DNA from: a bacterium
GTDB lineage: Bacteria; Pseudomonadota; Gammaproteobacteria; Burkholderiales; Burkholderiaceae_C
Direction of reading: 5' to 3'
DNA: 32,518 nucleotides
NCBI GenBank assembly: GCA_030824555.1
Contig: JAVBXK010000115.1
Location: forward strand, 1-32,518
The notes below the pieces were generated by a model. The model did not search any database and was not told the DNA's origin. It saw nothing but the letters and a program-made list of their open reading frames with translations. Shown piece by piece: positions 8,201 to 16,404 of the stretch (positions within the stretch are counted from its first letter, which is position 1; every line of letters starts with the position of its first letter). The position numbers and the translations under genes were made by a program.

Positions 8201-8839
8201 TTGAACTCAGTGAGTGTGTTCAGTGTGACGTTGGATGCCAGTGAAAATCAGCACGCTCGCTTGGATAAGTTGCAGGCGGCATTTGCGGCGCTGTGCAACG
8301 AGTTGTCACCCTTTGTGAGTGAGCAACATTGTTGGAACAGGGTCACGCTCCATCATCTGAAATACCGGGAGTTGAGAGCAAACTTCCCTGAAATGGGCTC
8401 GCAAATGGTGTGCAACGCCATTTATGCCGTCAGCAAAGTGTCTCGGTTGGTGTACCAACACCCGGCAAGCCCCTACAACATAAAAAAAATGGTGGGGCGG
8501 GCACTGCCCGTTATACGGTTTGCCGGTGATTGCCCGGTCTACTTTGACAGCCATACGCTGACGCTAACCGGCCAGAACTTGTCCATGTACACCATGGATG
8601 GGCGCATCAAATTTGAGTTGAAGTTAACTGTCGCTCAAAAAGAGCAGTTAGCCCATCAGAAATTGACAGAAATTACCTTGAGTAAAGGTGTGGAAGGAAG
8701 ATTCATGTTGACGTTTTATTTCAATAAGGCAGATGCTCGAGATGCAGAAGTTGCCGGTGTGGCGATTGAACGCAATGCCAAGCCGGTGCCGAACGTTCTG
8801 GCACTGCCACCCTATGTGGGTGTGGAGATGGGCGCATGA
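8201..8839 (+). CDS. TnpB (IS605 OrfB) N-terminal-like protein lacking the RuvC nuclease
   Basis: A 212-residue protein. I chose TTG 8201 because AGGAAAA at 8191-8197 precedes it; the longer frame from 8138 runs through the terminator. The sequence FAALCNELSPFVSEQ, then RVTLHHLKYRELRANFP, GSQMVCNAI..VSKV, then YFDSHTLTL, LSMYTMDGRIKFEL and EGRFMLTFYF follows the order I recall for the N-terminal half of one TnpB/OrfB group (ACN..SE...N...LH.L.Y...R..FGL.AQMA..AI.KVA, YD.RIL, .S.WTL.GR, GRFYL). A RuvC domain would normally follow; instead the chain ends about 35 residues later with no DxG-type motif, no catalytic Asp/Glu triad and no zinc ribbon. It overlaps the next gene as ATGA, so it is translated with the secretion ABC genes. 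Role unknown; nucleic-acid binding or regulation is inference. Confidence 0.7.
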   Translation: MNSVSVFSVTLDASENQHARLDKLQAAFAALCNELSPFVSEQHCWNRVTLHHLKYRELRANFPEMGSQMVCNAIYAVSKVSRLVYQHPASPYNIKKMVGRALPVIRFAGDCPVYFDSHTLTLTGQNLSMYTMDGRIKFELKLTVAQKEQLAHQKLTEITLSKGVEGRFMLTFYFNKADARDAEVAGVAIERNAKPVPNVLALPPYVGVEMGA

Positions 8840-10575
8840 GTCGGCAGTCAAGCCAAGGCCTCGGTCCAGACGAACTGGGCGCAGCATTTGAGAAACAGCG
8901 CCCCATTTTGAGGCGTGCGTTTGTGTTCGGCATGGTGTCCAGCTTGCTGGTGCTGGCCCCCACGGCCTACATGTTCGAGGTGTATGCCCGAGTGGTGGAC
9001 AGTCGCAGCCACATGACCTTGGTGATGTTGACCGTCATCACGTTGTTTGCCATGGCCGTGATGGAGGCTTTGGAGTGGGCACGATCGGAAACATTGCGCG
9101 AAGTGGGTGACAACCTGGAGCGTGGCTTGATGCCGCGCGTCTACCGAGCCGTATTTCGCATGAACTTGGGTCGTCCCGGCACGGGTTCCACACAACCTAT
9201 CAACGACTTGCGCACCATCAGAGATTTTCTGCCCGGACCGGCCGTGTCGGCACTGCCTGAAGTACCTGCGGCCTTGGTGTTCCTTGTGCTGATTTTCATG
9301 CTGTCTCCGGTGCTGGGTGTGGTGTCTTTGCTCGGTGCCATCGTCCAGGTGGGTCTGGCATGGGGTAACGAGCGCCGCACGCAACCGCCGCTGTCTCAGG
9401 CCAACCGGCTGGCAGTCATGGCAAGCCAACAGGCCGATGCCATGTTGCGTCATGCGGAGGTGGTGCGCGCCATGGGCATGCGTGCTGCATTGCACAGACG
9501 CTGGATGGTGTTGCAAGACAAGATGCTGTTCCAGCAAGCCTTGGCATCCGACAGGGCAGGTCTGTTTCAGGCGTTGACAAAAATGATGCAAACCACCTTG
9601 TCTTCTGCCTTGCTGGGCTTGGCTGCTTGGTTGGTGTTGGGTAATGCACTCTGGGGTGGCCCAGGCATGATGGTTGTCGGGTCGGTACTGGGCGGCAGGG
9701 TACTTGCCCCATTGGCGCAGGCCATTGCGCAGTGGCGGAGTGTGGTCAACGTGCGCGAGTCATGGAAGCGGCTGTCTCAAATGCTGCAACAGGTTTCTGA
9801 ATCGGACGAGGGCATGCCATTGCCCGCGCCCAAGGGGTTTCTGGCTGTCGAGTCACTGGTTGCCGCCGCCCCTGGTCAACAGGTTCAGATACTGCGCGGC
9901 ATTCAGTTTGGCCTGAAACCTGGCGATGCCTTGGCTGTTGTGGGGCCATCAGCCAGTGGCAAGACAACGCTTGCGCGTCTGTTGGTCGGTGTCTGGCCAG
10001 CTTTGGCTGGCAAGGTCCGTCTGGATGGCGCCGATGTGTTTGCTTGGAACAAACAGGAACTCGGTCCTCACCTGGGCTATTTGCCTCAAGGTGTCGAGTT
10101 GCTCGATGGTTCGATAGCGGAGAACATTGCACGTTTCGGCCGCGTGAGCCGGGCTGCGGTGGAAGAGGCTGCGCGGGCTGTGGGCATGCACGAATGGATA
10201 CAGTCGTTGCCTGATGGCTATGACACGAAGCTGGGCATGGAAGGTGCGCGCCTGTCGGGTGGTCAGCGGCAAAGGGTGGGTCTGGCGCGTGCTTTGTATG
10301 GCAACCCCGCGTTTGTGGTGCTGGATGAGCCGAATTCCAGCCTGGACGAAGCCGGCGAACTGGCGCTGGCGCAGGCTGTTGCCAGCAAACGGGCGTTGGG
10401 CATGACATTCGTGCTGATCACCCATCGCACCAGCGCACTTCAGGTCTGTTCACACATGCTGGTGCTGCGGGATGGTGTGCAGCAGGCGTTCGGGCCGCGA
10501 GACGATGTGCTTGCGGCACTCAATAAAGCTGCGGCTGACGCTGCCGCATCGCGGCCACAGGGGGCGGCAGCATGA
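8836..10575 (+). CDS. Type I secretion ABC transporter subunit (PrtD-like), first of a pair
   Basis: Inner-membrane exporter half (permease plus ATPase, 579 aa) that would drive one-step export of unfolded protein through an adaptor and a TolC-type channel. The N-terminus lacks a C39 peptidase domain. Transmembrane helices occupy about residues 30-300. The ATPase has Walker A GPSASGKT (370-377), Q-loop LPQG, signature LSGGQ (473-477), Walker B VVLDEP with Asp497 and Glu498, D-loop SSLD and H-loop THR, so it looks catalytically complete. The start ATG overlaps the previous stop as ATGA, and the stop overlaps the next start as ATGA. Closest by architecture to PrtD/AprD-type transporters. The substrate is unknown and no RTX protein is nearby. 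Confidence 0.9.
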   Translation: MSRQSSQGLGPDELGAAFEKQRPILRRAFVFGMVSSLLVLAPTAYMFEVYARVVDSRSHMTLVMLTVITLFAMAVMEALEWARSETLREVGDNLERGLMPRVYRAVFRMNLGRPGTGSTQPINDLRTIRDFLPGPAVSALPEVPAALVFLVLIFMLSPVLGVVSLLGAIVQVGLAWGNERRTQPPLSQANRLAVMASQQADAMLRHAEVVRAMGMRAALHRRWMVLQDKMLFQQALASDRAGLFQALTKMMQTTLSSALLGLAAWLVLGNALWGGPGMMVVGSVLGGRVLAPLAQAIAQWRSVVNVRESWKRLSQMLQQVSESDEGMPLPAPKGFLAVESLVAAAPGQQVQILRGIQFGLKPGDALAVVGPSASGKTTLARLLVGVWPALAGKVRLDGADVFAWNKQELGPHLGYLPQGVELLDGSIAENIARFGRVSRAAVEEAARAVGMHEWIQSLPDGYDTKLGMEGARLSGGQRQRVGLARALYGNPAFVVLDEPNSSLDEAGELALAQAVASKRALGMTFVLITHRTSALQVCSHMLVLRDGVQQAFGPRDDVLAALNKAAADAAASRPQGAAA

Positions 10576-12347
10576 GCCAACACAACAATCAAATCGTTAT
10601 GCCTGACAGTGGCAGCGCCCACGGAAACGGGATGGAAGACAGTGCGCCGAAAGGCTTGAAATACTGGTTGAGCAAGTTCCGACGCGAACTGTGGGTGGTG
10701 GGCATTTTCAGCATGGTGGCCAACCTCATGATGCTGGCCCCCACGTTGTACATGCTTCAGGTGTTTGACCGGGTGCTCTCCAGCCGAAGTGAATTGACGC
10801 TGGTGGTGCTGTCTCTGGTGACGTTGTTCTTGTTTGCCGTGATGGCGTTTGCCGAATGGTCTCGCAGCAGAGTGTTGGTGCGCGTGGGTGTGCGCATGAA
10901 CGACTTGCTGTCGGTCCGCGTATTCAGAGCCAGTTTCGATGCGCATTTGCGCCGCCCAGGCATGCAGCCCGCACGGCCACTCAACGACCTGACCGAGTTG
11001 CGCCAGTTCCTGACAGGCAGCGGCACGATCGCGTTTTTCGATGCGCCGTGGACCCCGATTTATCTGGGTGTGCTGTTCTTCCTGCACCCGGTGTTGGGAT
11101 GGTCTGCGATAGGGTTCGCCCTGGTGCAAGCTGCCATGGCCTACTGGGGGCACCGGCGTTCACTGGAGCCTGCCCAGGCGTTGAGCCGCGCCCAAATGCA
11201 GTCGGTGGCACAGGTTCAGGCCAAGCTACGCACGTCTGAAGCCGTCGAGGCCATGGGCATGCTGGAGTCCCTGCGGCAGCGCTGGCAGACGTATCAGGAT
11301 GGGTATCTGCAGCAGCATGCCATCACACACGGTTCGCAACACCGCGTCACTGCGGTCAGCAAATGGGTGCGGTACGCCCAACAATCATTGGCGTTGGGGA
11401 TAGGTGCGCTGCTGGTCATTGATGGCGAATTGTCTGCGGGGGCCATGATTGCTGCCAACGTGTTGACGACGCGTGCGCTGGCACCCATTGACATGCTGGT
11501 GGGTTCATGGCGTGGGTTCATGAGTGCCAGACAGGCGTACCAGCGGCTCGCAAACCTGCTGGATGAGTTTGACGGCGAGCAGTCACCGTTTCAGAAGCTG
11601 CCCCCTCAAGGGTTGGTTCGAATGGAGCATGTGGTGGCCGGGGCGCCCAATGCAGAACAAGCGCAGCCCCCCATTCTGCGTGACGTGAGCGTGGCATTGC
11701 CGCCCGGTACGGTGACCGTGATCATGGGGCCGTCGGGCAGCGGAAAGTCTTCACTGGCCAGGGTGCTGCTGGGTGTCTGGCCAGCCAGTTCCGGTACCGT
11801 CTGGTGGGGAGAGCGGCCCATGGACGCTTGGAATCACGAGGAATTGGGGCCATTGGTCGGCTATTTGCCGCAAGACGTTGAGTTGTTCGAAGGTTCGATT
11901 GCCGAGAACATTGCCCGGTTGGGCGAGGTGGATGCCGAGCAGGTCATTGCGGCGGCCAAGGCAGCTGGCTTGCACGATGCATTGCTTCGGTTTCCCAAAG
12001 GCTACGACACGCCTGTGGGCATGGCTGGTGGCATTTTGTCGGGCGGCCAACGCCAGCGATTGGGTTTGGCCAGAGCCCTGTATGGCCAGCCCGCCTTGAT
12101 TGTGTTGGACGAACCGAATGCCAACTTGGACGACGTGGGCGAAACCGCCTTGCTCCAGGCCGTGGTGCAAATGAGAGCCCGCGGTGCCGCTGTGGTGTTG
12201 ATCAGCCACCGCACCGGTGTGCTGAAGGTCGCCGATAACGTTGTGGTCATGAGGGACGGGCGAATTGCCCATTCCGGTCCCCGCGACGACGTGCTGAAGG
12301 CTGTGTCAGCGGCGAACGCCGCCGCAGCGAGCACACAAACCCAATGA
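10572..12347 (+). CDS. Type I secretion ABC transporter subunit (PrtD-like), second of a pair
   Basis: A 591-residue paralogue of the preceding gene, from which it is separated only by an ATGA overlap. Transmembrane part about residues 30-320. The ATPase has Walker A GPSGSGKS (386-393), Q-loop LPQD, signature LSGGQ (489-493), Walker B with Asp513 and Glu514, D-loop ANLD and H-loop SHR, all intact. The two proteins share short motifs (APT.YM..V, LLGVWPA, SIAENIAR) but differ along much of their length, so this is not a recent duplication. The tight pairing suggests a heterodimer, while the well-studied PrtD-type exporters are homodimers. Its stop overlaps the adaptor start as ATGA. Confidence 0.9.
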   Translation: MSQHNNQIVMPDSGSAHGNGMEDSAPKGLKYWLSKFRRELWVVGIFSMVANLMMLAPTLYMLQVFDRVLSSRSELTLVVLSLVTLFLFAVMAFAEWSRSRVLVRVGVRMNDLLSVRVFRASFDAHLRRPGMQPARPLNDLTELRQFLTGSGTIAFFDAPWTPIYLGVLFFLHPVLGWSAIGFALVQAAMAYWGHRRSLEPAQALSRAQMQSVAQVQAKLRTSEAVEAMGMLESLRQRWQTYQDGYLQQHAITHGSQHRVTAVSKWVRYAQQSLALGIGALLVIDGELSAGAMIAANVLTTRALAPIDMLVGSWRGFMSARQAYQRLANLLDEFDGEQSPFQKLPPQGLVRMEHVVAGAPNAEQAQPPILRDVSVALPPGTVTVIMGPSGSGKSSLARVLLGVWPASSGTVWWGERPMDAWNHEELGPLVGYLPQDVELFEGSIAENIARLGEVDAEQVIAAAKAAGLHDALLRFPKGYDTPVGMAGGILSGGQRQRLGLARALYGQPALIVLDEPNANLDDVGETALLQAVVQMRARGAAVVLISHRTGVLKVADNVVVMRDGRIAHSGPRDDVLKAVSAANAAAASTQTQ

Positions 12348-13726
12348 AAAGCAAAGAAAGAGAACTGAACATGAGCTTTCAGGTAAACCAAGCGGCAGCA
12401 AAGTCCGCCGATCAGGCGGATGCAACGTCAGATGTGCCGCCGTCAGACACGGGCCGGGCATCCCGGTTGGGGCTGTGGGTGCTGGGTCTGGGCCTGGGCG
12501 GATTCTTGCTCTGGGCAGGTTTTGCCCCACTCGACGAAGGTGTGCCCACCCACGGTATGGTCACGCTGGACACCAAACGCAAGGCGGTGCAGCATTTGTC
12601 CGGGGGCATTGTCAAGACTGTGCTCGTGCGCGAAGGGGACATCGTCACGGAAGGGCAAGCCCTGCTTGAGCTGGACGAAAACACGGCTCGTGCCAACAGG
12701 GAAGCTGTGCGCCAGCGCTACCTGGGACTGCGTGCGATGCAAGGTCGGTTGATGGCCGAGCAATCGGGGCGCACCAGCATCGAGTTCCACCCGGATCTGG
12801 TCGCGGCCAAATCAGACCCCTTGATTGCCAGCCAGATGAACACCCAGCAAGACTTGCTGCGCGCGCGCCGAGCGGGTTTGGCTGCCGAGTTGTCAGCCAT
12901 TGACGAAAGCGTCAAGGGGCAGCAGGCCATGATTCAGACCTACCAGGCCGTGTTGCAAACGCGCACGGTGCAACTGGGGCTGGTGAACCAGGAACTGGAT
13001 CAGACCCGTCCGCTGGTTGCAGACGGTTATGCCCCGCGCAACCGCTTGCTTGAATTGGAACGGTTGGTGGCCGACAGCATGGCGGCACAGGCTGACCTGA
13101 AGGGGCAATCAGCCCGTGCCTTGTTGGCCATTTCGGAATTGCAGCAGCGCAAACTGGCACGTCAGCAGGACTACAGAAAAGAGGTCGAAACCCAGATTGC
13201 TGACGTGACCCGCGAAGTGCAGGGCGACGCCGAAAAAATGACGGCAGTGGATGCCGACCTGGCGAGGACGCAAATACGCGCACCGGCATCGGGGCAGGTC
13301 GTTGGCCTGACCATCCAGTCGGTGGGCGCGGTGGTTCAGCCGGGACAGAAAATCATGGACATCGTGCCTGAAAAAGAGCCGCTGATTCTGGAGACACGTA
13401 TCGAGCCCCACCTCATTGACAAGGTGCATGCAGGTTTGAAGTCGGATGTCCGTTTTGCATCGTTTGCACACACACCGCAATTGGTTGTCGAAGGCGAGAT
13501 CTTGTCGGTTTCACAGGATCTGCTGGTGGATCAGGCCACCGGTGCCGGGTATTACCTGGCTCGCTTGCGCATCACACCCGAAGGCATGAAAACCCTGGGC
13601 AGTCACCGCCAGTTGCAGCCGGGCATGCCTGCTGAAATTGTGGTCAAAACAGGTGAGCGCACCATGCTCACGTATTTGCTCAGTCCGTTGCTCAAGCGAA
13701 TGGCTGCTTCATTGAAAGAGGAGTGA
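12344..13726 (+). CDS. Type I secretion membrane-fusion adaptor (HlyD/PrtE family)
   Basis: A 460-residue periplasmic adaptor linking the ABC exporter to the outer-membrane channel. One N-terminal transmembrane segment at about 42-60 (LGLWVLGLGLGGFLLWAG) is followed by the family hallmark GMV..DTKRKAVQHLSGGIVK. Next come a half lipoyl motif (VREGDIVTEGQALLELD), a long alpha-helical hairpin (about 105-295), the second lipoyl half (IRAPASGQVVGL..QSVGAVVQPGQ) and a beta-barrel C-terminus ending near LSPLLKRM. The length fits PrtE/TIGR01843-type proteins. ATG 12344 overlaps the previous stop as ATGA; an in-frame ATG at 12371 is a plausible alternative start with a purine-rich stretch before it. 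Confidence 0.92.
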   Translation: MKSKERELNMSFQVNQAAAKSADQADATSDVPPSDTGRASRLGLWVLGLGLGGFLLWAGFAPLDEGVPTHGMVTLDTKRKAVQHLSGGIVKTVLVREGDIVTEGQALLELDENTARANREAVRQRYLGLRAMQGRLMAEQSGRTSIEFHPDLVAAKSDPLIASQMNTQQDLLRARRAGLAAELSAIDESVKGQQAMIQTYQAVLQTRTVQLGLVNQELDQTRPLVADGYAPRNRLLELERLVADSMAAQADLKGQSARALLAISELQQRKLARQQDYRKEVETQIADVTREVQGDAEKMTAVDADLARTQIRAPASGQVVGLTIQSVGAVVQPGQKIMDIVPEKEPLILETRIEPHLIDKVHAGLKSDVRFASFAHTPQLVVEGEILSVSQDLLVDQATGAGYYLARLRITPEGMKTLGSHRQLQPGMPAEIVVKTGERTMLTYLLSPLLKRMAASLKEE

Positions 13727-13729
13727 GTG

Positions 13730-15169
13730 ATGGCCGTCCACACCACAAAACTTAAATTGACACCTGTCAGGCGTGCCGCTTCGGCGGTCATGGGCGTGTG
13801 CTTGGTCGGCGGGCTGTGTATGGGTGTGGCAATCGCCCAGTCGATAACCCCTGCCATGCCCACAAGCGCGGTCGCTGCAGGCACTGCCGCCCCGATGGTG
13901 GGATTGGTTCAAGCGTATGAGTTGGCACTGGCCAACGACGCCAACCTCAAGGCCGCACGTGCCCAAGCTGACGGTGTCGCCGAGCGGATCGTCCAGGCGC
14001 GGGCATCGCTGTATCCCAACGTGTCCGTCGGCGCCAGCCGGTTTTTCAATGACCTGAGTCGTACCCAAAACAACATTTTGGGTGTGCCCACTTCCGTGGA
14101 CGAGCGCTACTTCAGCTACAGCCAAACGCTTCAGGTCAGGCAGCCGCTTTACAGGCCCGCATTGGGCTTGGGTGTGGACCAGGCACGTGCGCAGCATGCC
14201 GATGCCCTGGCGTTGTTTGCCCGTGAGGCGCAGTCGCTTGGCATCAAGGTGGTCGAGGCATACCTGCAGGTGTTGTTGGCGCAGGAAAACCTGGCATTGC
14301 TGGATGCGCAGCACAGGTTGACCGTTCAACAGTTTGAATCGGCCAAAAAGCGATTCGAAGGCGGCGCAGGTATCCGGACCGATATCGATGAAACGCAGGC
14401 TCGCCTCGACATCGTCGAAGCACAACAGCTTGCGGCCCGTCAAACACGGCAGACGGCGTTGTTGCAGTTGCAGTTGATGTTGCAGCAACCCATCAATGGG
14501 GTGCTTGCGCTGGACCCCTTGGCTTTGAAGCCCGCCTCCTTCAACGCCATGACGGTGGACGACTGGTTGGCTCGCGCCACCGAAAAAAGCCCCGATCTGG
14601 TTGCATTGCGCGCCAGGTTGGACGCTGCCAGGCTGGAAGTGCGCAAGGCCGAGGCCAGCCACAAGCCCACTTTGGATGCAGTGGCCCAAATCACTCGAAG
14701 TGGCAGCGAAAACGTGACATCGCCTCAAAGCAGCTACATCAATCGCCAGGTGGGCTTGCAGTTCAATTTGCCGCTGTACGCCGGTGGTGCGGTGCAGTCG
14801 ATGGTGCGTCAAGCGTTGGCTGAGCAGGCGCGCATCGAAGAAACCATGGAAGCCATTCGCCGCGATTTGCACATCAAACTGCAGAATGAGTGGCGCGGCG
14901 TGACAGAAGGTGCCATGCGCATGGCCGCACTGGAGCGTGCTGTGGCCTCTTCCGATCAAGTGATCGTGTCGGTACAGAAGTCGTTTCAGGCAGGCATGCG
15001 AACGGTGTTGGATGTGCTGAACGCCGAGCAACAGGCCCAACAGTCACGGCGCGATCTGGCTGAAGCCCGGTTGGGGTATGTGGCGTCCCGAATGCGGTTG
15101 CTGAGTCTGACGGGCGAATTGGACGTCGAGCAGTTGAGTTTGACGACCCCATGGTTTCCCGTGAGGTAA
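13730..15169 (+). CDS. TolC-family outer-membrane secretion channel
   Basis: A 479-residue outer-membrane efflux protein forming the exit duct of the type I system. ATG 13730 is preferred to the GTG at 13727 because AAAGAGGAG at 13715-13723 is well spaced. A long signal peptide ends near VAIAQS. Then come two repeated halves rich in alpha-helical heptads: L..AYELALANDANLKAARAQADGVAERI and NVSVGAS in half one, and LRARLDAARLEVRKAEASHKPTLD, VGLQFNLPLYAGGAVQS and GMRTVLDVLNAEQQ in half two. The NLPLYAGG and RTVLDVLNAEQ signatures are typical of TolC of type I systems (TIGR01844). It follows the adaptor directly, completing an ABC-adaptor-channel set in order. Confidence 0.92.
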   Translation: MAVHTTKLKLTPVRRAASAVMGVCLVGGLCMGVAIAQSITPAMPTSAVAAGTAAPMVGLVQAYELALANDANLKAARAQADGVAERIVQARASLYPNVSVGASRFFNDLSRTQNNILGVPTSVDERYFSYSQTLQVRQPLYRPALGLGVDQARAQHADALALFAREAQSLGIKVVEAYLQVLLAQENLALLDAQHRLTVQQFESAKKRFEGGAGIRTDIDETQARLDIVEAQQLAARQTRQTALLQLQLMLQQPINGVLALDPLALKPASFNAMTVDDWLARATEKSPDLVALRARLDAARLEVRKAEASHKPTLDAVAQITRSGSENVTSPQSSYINRQVGLQFNLPLYAGGAVQSMVRQALAEQARIEETMEAIRRDLHIKLQNEWRGVTEGAMRMAALERAVASSDQVIVSVQKSFQAGMRTVLDVLNAEQQAQQSRRDLAEARLGYVASRMRLLSLTGELDVEQLSLTTPWFPVR

Positions 15170-15207
15170 GCGACGTCACGCCGCATTGACACGATAAGGT
15201 GGAAGTT

Positions 15208-16320
15208 TTGGTAGTACTGTCCCTTGCCGCATGCGCGCTGACGTGGTTGCTGTGTCTGCTGCTGATTCGCTATGCATTGGACCATGGGCGACGTTACAGT
15301 GAGTCCGTTCCACAACGGTTCCATGCTGGTGCGGTGCCACGGGTGGGTGGTTTGGGTATCTTCATCGGATGGTTTGCTGCGCTGGGGGTGTTTGGCGTGG
15401 GGACGGGGTTTGCAAAGGCGGCCGATCTGCGCATCGACGCACCCTCTGTCGCCCTGTGGTTATTGGCATTGCTCCCATCCGTAGGGGCGGGGTTGCTGGA
15501 GGACTTCACGCAACGCCTGAGTCCCAAATTCCGGTTGGCATTGACGTCGGCTTCGGCGTTGCTGGCGGTGGTATTGATGGGTTTGACAGTCAACAGGGTG
15601 GGTTTTTCAACCCTGGATGCCTATTGGCAGGCCTGGCCCGTGTGGGGCGCGCTGCTGGCGTTCGTTGCCATCGCTGGTTTGCCACATGCTTTCAATTTGA
15701 TCGATGGCTACAACGGGTTGGCGGGCACAGTGGCCATCCTGATTTGCCTGGCCATTGCGCACGTGGCGTTACAGGTGGGTGACCGTTCTCTGGCGCTGAT
15801 GGTGCTGACGCTGGCGGGTGCCACAGCAGGTTTTTTGATGTGGAATTACCCCCGCGGCCTGATTTTCGCTGGCGATGGTGGCGCTTACCTGTGGGGTGGG
15901 GTGATTGCCATGGCCAGTATCACACTTGTGCAGCGGCACGACCAAGTCTCGCCGTGGTTTCCCATGTTGTTGCTGATATACCCGGTGTGGGAAACGGTGT
16001 TTTCCATTTACAGGAAATTGGCACGAGGGGTGTCTCCGGGGGTGGCAGATGCGCTGCACTTTCATCAGCTGATTTACCGACGGATCGTGCGCGAAGTGTT
16101 CCACGATGACGAAGCACGGCGTATGTTGACGCGCAACAACCGCACGTCCCCGTACCTGTGGGGCTTCACCATGCTGACGGTCATTCCCGCCGTGCTGTTC
16201 TGGCGAAACACGCCTATGTTGATGGTTTTCTGCGGGCTGTTTGTGGTGACGTATGTGCCAACGTATCTGATGATCGTGCGTTTCAAGGTGCCACGCTGGA
16301 TACGTCGAGGCCGACGTTGA
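15208..16320 (+). CDS. WecA/MraY-type undecaprenyl-phosphate sugar-1-phosphate transferase
   Basis: A multi-pass inner-membrane enzyme that loads the first sugar-1-phosphate onto undecaprenyl phosphate for surface glycan assembly. Family motifs in order: RFH.GAVPRVGGLGIF near the start, GAGLLEDFTQRLSPKFRL (the first acidic motif, with Glu-Asp in place of the common Asp-Asp), NLIDGYNGLAG, FAGDGGAYLWG, and a C-terminal HFHQLIYRR histidine motif. About ten hydrophobic segments are visible. I prefer TTG 15208 because AAGGTGG at 15196-15202 sits five bases before it; GTG 15199 overlaps that site but gives a protein only three residues longer. It lies 38 bases after the TolC gene in the same direction. 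This places glycan initiation next to protein secretion and, with the upstream glycosyltransferase, suggests a glycan pathway. The sugar is unknown. Confidence 0.88.
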   Translation: MVVLSLAACALTWLLCLLLIRYALDHGRRYSESVPQRFHAGAVPRVGGLGIFIGWFAALGVFGVGTGFAKAADLRIDAPSVALWLLALLPSVGAGLLEDFTQRLSPKFRLALTSASALLAVVLMGLTVNRVGFSTLDAYWQAWPVWGALLAFVAIAGLPHAFNLIDGYNGLAGTVAILICLAIAHVALQVGDRSLALMVLTLAGATAGFLMWNYPRGLIFAGDGGAYLWGGVIAMASITLVQRHDQVSPWFPMLLLIYPVWETVFSIYRKLARGVSPGVADALHFHQLIYRRIVREVFHDDEARRMLTRNNRTSPYLWGFTMLTVIPAVLFWRNTPMLMVFCGLFVVTYVPTYLMIVRFKVPRWIRRGRR

Positions 16321-16404
16321 CCCGCTGCAGCGGCCCCCAACGGTGGTGTGTGTCGTTTCGCTGCGGCACAATTCAGTTCAACTGAAACTTGTCGCAGGCA
16401 CACC

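Noticed and set aside
9746-10408. Antisense frames in the ABC transporter genes
   Set aside because: They lie opposite intact Walker and signature motifs and have no support of their own.
13709-15040. 443-residue open frame antisense to the TolC-family gene
   Set aside because: The plus strand has clear family motifs; the antisense frame has none.
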